Of a DNA stretch of 24,597 nt, positions 12,877 to 19,894 are shown in pieces. A program made the translations under genes and the position numbers. The DNA lies in the NCBI GenBank assembly GCA_945877725.1, contig CAMDXR010000011.1, positions 1 through 24,597 of the forward strand. The letters are read 5' to 3'. Every line of letters starts with the position of its first letter. Position 1 is the stretch's first letter. Below the pieces are notes generated by a model. The model saw only the letters and a list, made by a program, of their open reading frames with translations, was not told the DNA's origin and ran no database searches. The stretch is from Limnohabitans sp. Rim8 (GTDB taxonomy: Bacteria > Pseudomonadota > Gammaproteobacteria > Burkholderiales > Burkholderiaceae_C).

Positions 12877-14283
12877 ATGTCTGAATTTTTTGATCCGTAC
12901 AACGCCGACCGTCCCCTGATGCTCAAATGCAGTTGCGGTCGGGACCATTCCCCTGCCGACCACCACGCTGAAACGGTGGCCGATGCGGCAGCAGCCCAGC
13001 TGCGCGCCCGTTCCGAGACCGCTGAATTCGAGGCTTACAGCCAAGAGTTCATTGAGGCAACCTTGGTCAAATCGCTGTTTCCACAAGATCAAGAGCGGCG
13101 CATGTTTTTGCGCGCGGTAGGAAAAAAGACGGCCATGGCGGCCATAGCGAGTGTGTTGCCCATGGCCAGTTTGCAAGCCATGGCACAAGAAAAAGGTCCG
13201 CTTGAGAAGACCAACTTGAAGATTGGCTTCATCCCGATCACTTGTGCCACGCCGCTGATCATGGCTCACCCCTTGGGTTTTTACCAAAAACAAGGCTTGA
13301 ACGTCGAAGTCACCAAGACGGCCGGCTGGGCTTTGGTACGCGACAAGATGATCAACAAAGAATACGACGCCACCCATTTCTTGTCGCCCATGCCCCTCGC
13401 CATCAGCATGGGTTTGGGCTCGAATGCCACCCCCATGAATGTGGCCACGATCCAGAACATCAACGGTCAAGCCATCACGATGAGCCTGCGCCACAAAGAT
13501 AACCGCGATCCCAAGAATTGGAAGGGGTTCAAGTTTGGCGTGCCGTTTGATTATTCGATGCACAACTTTTTGCTGCGCTTCTATTTGGCCGAGAACGGCA
13601 TCAACCCGGACACGGATGTGCAGATTCGTGTGATCCCACCCGCCGAGATGGTGGCCAACTTGCGGGCGGGCAACATCGATGGTTTCTTGGGACCTGACCC
13701 TTTTAACCAGCGCGCTGTATTTGACGAAGTGGGCTTCATCCATGTGCTGACCAAGGATTTGTGGAACGGGCATCCCTGCTGCGCTTTTGGCACCAGCACC
13801 GAGTTCATCCAGAAGAACCCCAACACTTTTGCGGCCCTTTACCGTGCCGTGCTCACGGCAGCCGCCATGGCCCGGCAGCCCTCTAACCGTGAACTGATTG
13901 CCAAAGTGATCTCGCCTGCGCAATACCTGAACCAGCCAGAGGCTGTGCTGGCCCAAGTGTTGACAGGCAAGTTTGCAGATGGTTTGGGCAAGGTGCAAAA
14001 CATCCCCGATCGCGCCGACTTTGACCCCATGCCGTGGCAAAGCATGGCGGTTTGGATGCTCACGCAAATGAAACGCTGGGGCTATGTCAAAGGCAATGTC
14101 GATTACAAGCAGATCGCAGAAAAAGTGTTCTTGATCACCGATGCGCGCAAGCACATGAAAGACCTGGGACACAATTTTGCAGCCACCACGCCCTATCCGA
14201 AACACAAGATCATGGGCAAAGAGTTTGATCCGGCCAAGCCCGAGGAATACCTCAAGAGTTTTGCCATCCACAAAATGGGTTGA
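12877..14283 (+). CDS. CmpA/NrtA-family substrate-binding protein, probable cyanate importer
   Basis: This is the solute-binding component of an ABC importer of the nitrate/cyanate/bicarbonate family, 468 residues. The mature part starts around residue 104 and shows LKIGFIPITCATPLIMAHPLGFYQKQGLNVEV and the GNIDGFLGPDPFNQRAV segment of this family. A twin-arginine signal (RRMFLRAVGKKTAMAA) is present, but it begins only at residue 74. The first 73 residues hold a Cys/His group (C18, C20, H24, H29, H30 in LKCSCGRDHSPADHH). I recall similar extensions in other proteobacterial members, but no function. GAGG lies five bases before the ATG. The four-gene order matches cyanobacterial cynABDS, so cyanate is the likely substrate; nitrate cannot be excluded from the protein alone. 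Confidence 0.87.
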   Translation: MSEFFDPYNADRPLMLKCSCGRDHSPADHHAETVADAAAAQLRARSETAEFEAYSQEFIEATLVKSLFPQDQERRMFLRAVGKKTAMAAIASVLPMASLQAMAQEKGPLEKTNLKIGFIPITCATPLIMAHPLGFYQKQGLNVEVTKTAGWALVRDKMINKEYDATHFLSPMPLAISMGLGSNATPMNVATIQNINGQAITMSLRHKDNRDPKNWKGFKFGVPFDYSMHNFLLRFYLAENGINPDTDVQIRVIPPAEMVANLRAGNIDGFLGPDPFNQRAVFDEVGFIHVLTKDLWNGHPCCAFGTSTEFIQKNPNTFAALYRAVLTAAAMARQPSNRELIAKVISPAQYLNQPEAVLAQVLTGKFADGLGKVQNIPDRADFDPMPWQSMAVWMLTQMKRWGYVKGNVDYKQIAEKVFLITDARKHMKDLGHNFAATTPYPKHKIMGKEFDPAKPEEYLKSFAIHKMG

Positions 14284-14289
14284 ACGGTC

Positions 14290-15156
14290 ATGAAATCCAC
14301 GCACCTCAATTTAAGGGCGGCCATGGTGTCGCTGCTGATGTTCCTGGTCTTTCTGGGGGCGTGGCAATTGTCAGCCACTGCGCCCTCGGTGGCTGGGGCC
14401 GCCAAAGCCGGCATGACGGCCGAAGAGGTGGAATACCTCAAGATGATGGGCAAGGACCCCGGGGCTGTGAAGAGCACCGGGTTTCCGCCCCCCCTCGAGG
14501 TGGGCAAAGCCATGGTGGGGCACCTCGCGGACCCTTTCTATGACAAAGGCCCGAACGACAAAGGCATTGGTATCCAGTTGGCCCACTCGTTGGGACGCGT
14601 CGGGTTGGGATTTTTATTGGCCGTGTTGGTGGCCTTGCCCGTGGGTTTCATGATCGGCATGTCGCCACTCATGCGCAAGGCGTTTGACCCCTTTGTCCAA
14701 GTGCTCAAGCCCATCAGTCCGTTGGCTTGGATGCCCTTAGCGCTTTACACCCTGAAAGATTCGGATGTCAGTGGCATTTTCGTGATCTTCATTTGCTCGG
14801 TTTGGCCCATGTTGATCAACACCGCCTTTGGTGTGTCGGCCGTCAAGCGCGATTGGCTCAATGTGGCCAGCACGCTGGAAGTGACGCCGCTGCGAAAAGC
14901 CTTCTTGGTCATTTTGCCCGCAGCGGCTCCCACCATCGTGACCGGCATGCGCATCAGCATGGGCATTGCTTGGCTGGTCATTGTGGCTGCCGAAATGCTG
15001 GTCGGTGGCACAGGCGTGGGTTACTTCGTCTGGAACGAGTGGAACAACCTGTCGCTGGTCAACGTGATTTTTGCGGTGCTGGTGATTGGTGTGGTCGGCA
15101 TGTTGCTGGACTTGGCGTTTGCCCAATTACAAAAGGCGGTGACCTATGTGGAGTGA
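14290..15156 (+). CDS. ABC importer permease, NrtB/CynB-like
   Basis: This is the inner-membrane permease of the cyanate/nitrate-type importer, 288 residues. A first transmembrane helix lies at about 10-30. A periplasmic stretch of roughly 70 residues follows, then five predicted helices from residue 98 on. The cytoplasmic EAA loop that contacts the ATPase is in VASTLEVTPLRKAFLVILPAAAP (with a Glu-Val-Thr variation of the usual EAA). The ATG lies six bases after the binding-protein stop, and the gene overlaps the ATPase gene by 11 bases, so the three transporter genes are tightly coupled. The substrate is inferred from cynS downstream. Confidence 0.88.
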   Translation: MKSTHLNLRAAMVSLLMFLVFLGAWQLSATAPSVAGAAKAGMTAEEVEYLKMMGKDPGAVKSTGFPPPLEVGKAMVGHLADPFYDKGPNDKGIGIQLAHSLGRVGLGFLLAVLVALPVGFMIGMSPLMRKAFDPFVQVLKPISPLAWMPLALYTLKDSDVSGIFVIFICSVWPMLINTAFGVSAVKRDWLNVASTLEVTPLRKAFLVILPAAAPTIVTGMRISMGIAWLVIVAAEMLVGGTGVGYFVWNEWNNLSLVNVIFAVLVIGVVGMLLDLAFAQLQKAVTYVE

Positions 15157-16054
15157 AACCACCGAACGCGAGTTGACGACAGCCACTTTACCTGCAGCGG
15201 TCGCCAAGTTGTTGCCCATTCCCTCTGAACTGCATGCTCTCCAAACCAAGGCCAATGCCATGACTGGATTCCTGAAAATTGAAAAACTGGGAAAGGCTTA
15301 TCAAAGCGATAAACCGGTTTTCTCGGATGTCTCTTTCACCATAGACAAGGGTGAGTTCGTTTGCATCATCGGCCATTCGGGCTGTGGCAAGACCACCATC
15401 TTGAACGTCTTGGCCGGACTGGACACGGCCACGGCAGGCCACGCTTTCATGGATGGGCGTGAAATTGCGGGCCCCAGCTTGGAGCGTGGTGTGGTGTTTC
15501 AAAGCCACGCCCTGATGCCCTGGCTGACGGTCCGTCAAAACATTGCCTTTGCAGTCCATTCGCGCTGGCCAGATTGGAAGAAGCCACAAGTGAATGAGCA
15601 CGTTGAAAAACATGTGGGCATGGTGGGCTTGTTGCACGCCATCGACAAAAAACCCAGCCAACTTTCGGGCGGTATGAAGCAACGTGTGGGCATTGCCCGT
15701 GCTTTTGCCATCCAGCCCAAGATGCTGTTGTTGGACGAGCCCTTTGGTGCGCTCGATGCCTTGACGCGCGGCACCATCCAAGACGAATTGATGGGCATTG
15801 TGCGCCAGACCCAACAAACTGTTTTCATGATCACGCACGATGTGGACGAGGCGATTTTGTTGTCCGACCGAATTTTGCTCATGAGCAACGGCAACGAGTC
15901 AGGCGGTCACTATGTGCCCGGGGGCTTGGCCGAAGTGGTGGTCAATCCCTTGCCGCGCGAGCGCACCCGGGCGCAACTTCACCATCTGCCCGGTTATTAC
16001 GACATGCGCAACCACATTGTTGATTTTCTGGTCTCGCGTGCCAAGGCGCACTGA
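15146..16054 (+). CDS. ABC importer ATPase, NrtD/CynD-like
   Basis: This is the ATP-hydrolysing subunit of the importer, 302 residues. Walker A is GHSGCGKT at 76-83, the Q-loop is in VVFQSHALMPW, the signature is LSGGMKQRVGIARAF, Walker B is MLLLDEPFGALD and the switch histidine is in MITHDVDEA. The start at 15146 overlaps the permease stop by 11 bases and gives a 38-residue extension before the ABC domain. An in-frame ATG at 15260 would give a standard 264-residue subunit and cannot be ruled out. The C-terminal tail (about 235-302, LPRERTRAQLHHLPGYYDMRNHIVDF) is typical of NrtD/SsuB relatives. The protein has a single ABC domain and no fused binding domain, so it is NrtD-like, not NrtC-like. 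Confidence 0.9.
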   Translation: MWSETTERELTTATLPAAVAKLLPIPSELHALQTKANAMTGFLKIEKLGKAYQSDKPVFSDVSFTIDKGEFVCIIGHSGCGKTTILNVLAGLDTATAGHAFMDGREIAGPSLERGVVFQSHALMPWLTVRQNIAFAVHSRWPDWKKPQVNEHVEKHVGMVGLLHAIDKKPSQLSGGMKQRVGIARAFAIQPKMLLLDEPFGALDALTRGTIQDELMGIVRQTQQTVFMITHDVDEAILLSDRILLMSNGNESGGHYVPGGLAEVVVNPLPRERTRAQLHHLPGYYDMRNHIVDFLVSRAKAH

Positions 16055-16094
16055 GCTGTTTCATTTTTTTAATAACCCCTTGAAGAGGAATTTC

Positions 16095-16538
16095 ATGAAC
16101 CGTTTAGACATCACCGAAAAAATCATTTCCACCAAAGTGTCCAAGGGCATCAAATGGAGTGACGTGGCCGACAAAGTGGGCTTGTCCAAAGAATGGGTCA
16201 CCGCCGGCTGCTTGGGCCAGATGACTTTTGATGCCAAGCAAGCCAAAGTGATTGGCAAAATTTTTGGCCTGACCGCTGAAGAGATCAAGTGGCTGCAAGT
16301 TGTGCCTTACAAAGGTTCGTTGCCAAGCTCTGTTCCGACCGATCCCTTGATCTACCGTTGGTATGAAATCGTCAGCGTTTATGGCACCACCATCAAAGAG
16401 TTGATCCACGAAGAATTCGGCGACGGCATTATGAGTGCGATCGATTTCAGCATGGACATCGTGCGCCAACCCGACCCCAAGGGAGATCGTGTGAATGTGG
16501 TCTTGTCGGGTAAATTCTTGCCTTACAAGCAGTATTGA
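16095..16538 (+). CDS. cynS: Cyanate hydratase (cyanase)
   Basis: Cyanase converts cyanate and bicarbonate to carbamate and CO2; carbamate then yields ammonia and CO2, so cyanate becomes a nitrogen source or is detoxified. The 147 residues are close to the 156 of E. coli CynS. The N-terminal helical domain (1-75) resembles a helix-turn-helix. The C-terminal catalytic domain has the triad R88, E91 and S114 in YRWYEIVSVYG and GIMSAIDFSMD. The ATG has AGAGGAA at 16084-16090 four bases ahead. The gene follows the transporter ATPase by 40 bases and ends at a strong terminator. The frame is open upstream to 15912 but that part lies inside the ATPase gene. Confidence 0.97.
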   Translation: MNRLDITEKIISTKVSKGIKWSDVADKVGLSKEWVTAGCLGQMTFDAKQAKVIGKIFGLTAEEIKWLQVVPYKGSLPSSVPTDPLIYRWYEIVSVYGTTIKELIHEEFGDGIMSAIDFSMDIVRQPDPKGDRVNVVLSGKFLPYKQY

Positions 16539-16567
16539 TACCCAGTGCGGCTCCCTTTGAGGGCCGC

Positions 16568-16608
16568 AAAAAAACCATGGCAACTTCTTGTTGGCCATGG
16601 TTTTTTTT
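16568..16608 (+). terminator. Strong bidirectional intrinsic terminator
   Basis: An A7 run (16568-16574), CCATGGC (16575-16581), a short loop region, GCCATGG (16594-16600) and a T8 run (16601-16608) form a hairpin flanked by A and T tracts. It works on either strand and ends both the cyanate operon and the convergent minus-strand redox operon, whose last gene stops at 16620. Confidence 0.9.
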
Positions 16609-16619
16609 GGACTTTGATA

Positions 16620-17918
16620 TCAGTGCAAGGTCAAGGGCAGTGAGGTGGTTTTGACGCGAACCACCGGCGTGCGAACGCTGTAGGGCGGCAAGTTATCGGT
16701 GAGGGCTGCATCGGGTTTGGCGGCATGAATCAAAGCTGCTGCCAAAGTTTGGGCCTGTCGCAAGATGGGTTCTATGTAGCGACTGGATTGTCCGTTGATG
16801 CTGATGCAGTCGCCCAATGCATAAATGTGTGGTTCGCTGGTTTCAAGGGTTTGTGCATTCACCTCAATGCCGTTGTTCCAACGCAAACTGGCGCTTTTCG
16901 CCAAACGGTTGGGGGTGATCAACCCGGTCGCTGCGATCACTTGGTCAGCCAACACGGTTTCACCTTCCAGTGTGGTGAGCGCAAATTGCGCACCTTGGCG
17001 CTTCAGGGATTGCAACTGCACAGACCCCATGAAGCGAATGGCCAAGTTTGACCAAGCCGCCAGCAGGGGTTGGCCCGCCTGATCGGCATCCCAACGGGCC
17101 AGCGGACGGTCTTGGGTGTCGATCAGGGTGACGCGGTGCCCGCCCAAAGCCAAATCGTTGGCCAGTTCGCTGCCAATCAGTCCGGCACCCACGATGGCCA
17201 CATGTCGAGGGGCATCGCCCAGCGCAGCCAGAAACCTTTGGTAGGTTTGCAAATGGTTGATGCGCCAGCACAAGCCGGGGTGCAGGGGGGCTGGCATGGC
17301 CGACTCGGCCCCGTGGGCCAACACCAGTTGGCTGTAACGCACGGGCCCGTGGGTGGTGCGCAAGGTTTGGCTTGCGGTGCAAATGTGCAGCGCCCGGGTG
17401 TGCGACAAAAGGCGCACCTGCCAGTGCGCCGCCGCTTCCACGCCGGTTTGTTTCACCAGTTGACGCCTGTCCAATTTTCGGGACATGGCCACCGAAAGCA
17501 GGGGTTTGTCATAAACATCGCCGGCACACTCGGTGACCAGGGTGATGGGGGCATCGGGCCATTGCGTGCGCAGGTTTTGAATCAACTGCCAACCGGCTTT
17601 GCCTGCACCGACCACCACAATGCCGGGCAATTCGCGGGCGCCATTGAAATACGCGGTGGGGCGTGCAGCAGGTGCACAGGCCGAGGCTTGTTTGAGTGCG
17701 TCCAGATCTGGCGGGGTGTAAAGCTCGAAATCAGATTTGGTCACACCGCACAAAGGACATTCCCAGTCTTCCGGTATGTCGACAAAGCGGGTGCCCGCAA
17801 GCAGCCCACTGTCGGGGTCGCCCTCTTGTTCGTTGTAGATCAAGCCGCAGGCCTTGCATATATAGAGCAACCACGTTGCCGAAACGCTGCTTTCTAGCGG
17901 GGGGCTGGGCTGGTTCAT
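16620..17918 (-). CDS. Rubredoxin fused to FAD-dependent rubredoxin reductase
   Basis: This is a 432-residue fusion of a rubredoxin and an NAD(P)H-dependent FAD reductase, which should pass electrons from NADH through FAD to the rubredoxin iron. The rubredoxin domain (about 17-68) has its four ligands C21, C24, C54 and C57 (CKACG and CPLCG). The reductase has the FAD-binding VVVGAGKAG at 101-109, the NAD-binding IVGAGLIG at 242-249 and the late FAD motif YALGDC. Related rubredoxin reductases serve alkane hydroxylases and oxygen defence, but neither partner is present here. The ATG at 17918 overlaps the stop of the flavoprotein gene by ATGA. An upstream ATG at 18089 lies inside that gene and is not supported. 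The likely client is the neighbouring flavoprotein, which is inference. Confidence 0.87.
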   Translation of the reverse strand: MNQPSPPLESSVSATWLLYICKACGLIYNEQEGDPDSGLLAGTRFVDIPEDWECPLCGVTKSDFELYTPPDLDALKQASACAPAARPTAYFNGARELPGIVVVGAGKAGWQLIQNLRTQWPDAPITLVTECAGDVYDKPLLSVAMSRKLDRRQLVKQTGVEAAAHWQVRLLSHTRALHICTASQTLRTTHGPVRYSQLVLAHGAESAMPAPLHPGLCWRINHLQTYQRFLAALGDAPRHVAIVGAGLIGSELANDLALGGHRVTLIDTQDRPLARWDADQAGQPLLAAWSNLAIRFMGSVQLQSLKRQGAQFALTTLEGETVLADQVIAATGLITPNRLAKSASLRWNNGIEVNAQTLETSEPHIYALGDCISINGQSSRYIEPILRQAQTLAAALIHAAKPDAALTDNLPPYSVRTPVVRVKTTSLPLTLH

Positions 17919-19042
17919 GCGGGCATCTCTTGCGCACTCAAACGTGCCATTTCTTTGCGCAGGTGTTTGATGGCAGGTGTGACGATGGCCACAAAATGGG
18001 ACTCGCGTACCCGGCGCTGCACTTCGGATGAAAGCAAGTACCCACGCGCCCCTTGGTGCATCAAGGCCGACTGTGCGGCACGCAGGCAAAGCTCGGCACC
18101 GTGCGCCCGGGCATCCAGCACATCGATGAAAAATTCGGTGCGCTTGTCAAACGGGGTTTCAGCCAGTTGCATCACGCGCTGGGTCAGCGCGTCCAGCTCG
18201 GCTTGCAGGGTTTGCGGGCGGTCGTGCAGAAACTGGTTGACATGTCCCAGTTGCCCTTCCACGGCCCACATGCTGTCAATCGCTCCTTGTGTCACGCCAA
18301 GGGCCATCCCGCATTGCAGCATCACAAAAGCCGCCCGAATTTGGGCAATTAATGGCTTGGCGGGCGAGGCGATGGTGTCAGCGGCACCGACAAAGAGGTT
18401 TTTCAAATGAATGGCATAAGTTCCCGTGCCTTCCATGCCCGAAAAACTTGGACAGGCTTTCAGCGTGACGCCGGGGGCATCGCAACGCAGTAAAAACATC
18501 AACTCTTGCCCCGTTTGGCCCTCAATCCCGGCGATGGCACCAAAGTAATGATCCGGCCCCAAATTGCTGACCCAGGGCAGCGTGCCACTGACCTCAAAGC
18601 CCCCTTCGACCGGCGTGGCCTTGAGCAGCAAGCTTTCAATTTGGGCAAAACTTTTCATGGGGTTGGACAAACCCGTGCCCCCCAGACGCAAGCCCTGTAC
18701 ATGGTCATTGAGCACTTTGCCCATCAGGTCCGGGTTGTTTGAGGTTTGCATGTAAAGGCCGCAAACAGCCTGGCACCACATCATGAAACCCGTGCTGCCG
18801 CACACTTTGGAGACTTCGGCCATGGCCTTGATGGCCAGCCCAAAATCTGCAGGCTGACCGGGCAGTTCCAGGTGCGCGCTCATGCCCCCCGCTGCGGCCA
18901 GTTGTTGCATCACTTCACGCGGGTAAGTGCCTTGGTCGATGGCCTGCACCTGAGCCGCAAGAGGGCCTTGGGCAATCTGGCGCATGGCCAGAACCAGCTC
19001 AGGTGTATTGGACAGTTCTGGGGGCAGGTCGGCGGGGTTCAT
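17915..19042 (-). CDS. Acyl-CoA-dehydrogenase-like flavoprotein of unknown substrate
   Basis: This is a 375-residue protein with the acyl-CoA dehydrogenase fold: an N-terminal helical part (1-110), a beta domain (about 115-220, with GTGLSNPMKSFAQIE and the GFEVSGTLPWVSNLG element that lines the flavin) and a C-terminal helical part. The usual catalytic glutamate in the YEGT motif near the end is not seen; the matching region reads ESHFVAIVTPAIKHL. Relatives without it include flavin-dependent monooxygenases of the DszC/SfnB type. It is translationally coupled to the rubredoxin-reductase fusion and follows the OsmC gene by 35 bases. A reduced-rubredoxin-fed oxygenase or a redox enzyme on a thioester are both possible. 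Function unknown. Confidence 0.78.
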   Translation of the reverse strand: MNPADLPPELSNTPELVLAMRQIAQGPLAAQVQAIDQGTYPREVMQQLAAAGGMSAHLELPGQPADFGLAIKAMAEVSKVCGSTGFMMWCQAVCGLYMQTSNNPDLMGKVLNDHVQGLRLGGTGLSNPMKSFAQIESLLLKATPVEGGFEVSGTLPWVSNLGPDHYFGAIAGIEGQTGQELMFLLRCDAPGVTLKACPSFSGMEGTGTYAIHLKNLFVGAADTIASPAKPLIAQIRAAFVMLQCGMALGVTQGAIDSMWAVEGQLGHVNQFLHDRPQTLQAELDALTQRVMQLAETPFDKRTEFFIDVLDARAHGAELCLRAAQSALMHQGARGYLLSSEVQRRVRESHFVAIVTPAIKHLRKEMARLSAQEMPA

Positions 19043-19077
19043 GGCGTTTTCCAGTCAAGGTTAGGTGCCGCAAGGCA

Positions 19078-19638
19078 TCAGCTGCGGCTGATCTCGAAGG
19101 GGATTGGATTGCGCATCGTGTTGGCCACCGGCGAGTAGTGGTTGGCGTGTTGCACGATCTCGTCCAGCACCTCGGCAGGCGCATCACCCTCGACCACGAC
19201 CTTCACCCGGATGGCCTGAAAGCCCATTTCTAAGGGTTTCTTTTCGAGCGCGCCACCCGCCCCCCAGGCCGCCGGGTTGCCAATATCACCTTCCATGAAA
19301 ACTTCGAGCTTGCTCAGCTTGACGCCCTTCCAGGTTGCCACCGCCGTAATGCCCACCGCAATGCATCCGCCCAGACCCGACAACACAATCTCACCGGGCG
19401 CAGGGGCAGTGTCTTCGCCAAAAAGATGCAGCGGTTCATCAACCACCACAGGGGTATGGTTGCCCACGTAACTCAGGGACCGGTATTGCCCTTGCATCAC
19501 GGTGTGGACTTTGTTGGTGCCACGGCTGGCCGGGTTGTTGCGCCCTTTTTCAGCAAATTTGGCCAAGCCCTCGGCATCAATGGGCCGCAAGTAGGCTTTG
19601 ACAGTGGTCGGTGTCTCGAGGGTGGCGGCTTCGGTCAT
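19078..19638 (-). CDS. OsmC-family protein
   Basis: This is a 186-residue member of the OsmC/Ohr superfamily, whose best known members reduce organic hydroperoxides with two cysteines. The first reactive cysteine is present, C92 in SGLGGCIAVG. The second is replaced: the expected cysteine position reads ANHYSPVANTMRNP with S169. Such Ser variants are less likely to be classical thiol peroxidases and may handle thiol or sulfur groups differently. The ATG at 19638 is supported by AGGAA five to six bases upstream; the longer frame from 19698 runs into the promoter. It is the first gene of the operon, 60 bases after the predicted sigma-54 start site, and is followed by the flavoprotein and rubredoxin-reductase genes. 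Confidence 0.83.
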   Translation of the reverse strand: MTEAATLETPTTVKAYLRPIDAEGLAKFAEKGRNNPASRGTNKVHTVMQGQYRSLSYVGNHTPVVVDEPLHLFGEDTAPAPGEIVLSGLGGCIAVGITAVATWKGVKLSKLEVFMEGDIGNPAAWGAGGALEKKPLEMGFQAIRVKVVVEGDAPAEVLDEIVQHANHYSPVANTMRNPIPFEISRS

Positions 19639-19709
19639 GAAATTCCTTGTGTTGGGTTGTAAAAACAAGGCATCTGACGCGGTGTAACCGATGCCCATAC
19701 ACAGAGCAT

Positions 19710-19725
19710 TGCAAAGGGTGTGCCA
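19710..19725 (-). promoter_or_regulatory. Predicted sigma-54 promoter of the OsmC-flavoprotein-rubredoxin operon
   Basis: Read on the minus strand the sequence is TGGCACACCCTTTGCA, a near-perfect -24/-12 element: TGGCAC, five bases, TTGCA, with exactly 10 bases between GG and GC. Transcription would start near 19699, leaving a leader of about 60 bases before the OsmC ATG. The gene for a sigma-54 activator lies immediately upstream on the same strand, which strongly supports this element. Confidence 0.82.
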
Positions 19726-19860
19726 TCAAGCGTGAGTTAGCAGCTTGCCAGGACCGAATGAGCTGCAAGTGCTTGATTTGTATCAATAAAATCTGCTCTG
19801 AAGGCCAAAGGAAGATGGCAGACAGGCCCCTTTTGAGTGGCTGAGGCGAAGTCTTGGTAG

Positions 19861-19891
19861 ACATTGTGTTAACAATGTGTCAACACAATGT
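19861..19891. promoter_or_regulatory. Long inverted repeat, probable upstream activator site
   Basis: ACATTGTGTT (19861-19870) and AACACAATGT (19882-19891) form a perfect 10-base inverted repeat with an 11-base spacer, and the half-site centres are 21 bases apart, two helical turns. The spacer holds a third CAATG. It lies about 177 bases before the predicted sigma-54 start site and begins four bases after the activator gene ends. Position and symmetry fit an enhancer site for the sigma-54 activator. No T-run follows on the minus strand, so a terminator is less likely. Confidence 0.65.
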
Positions 19892-19894
19892 AGG

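Noticed and set aside
19861..19891. Classical NifA binding site TGT-N10-ACA in the palindrome
   Set aside because: All TGT and ACA positions were checked and none has a 10-base gap.
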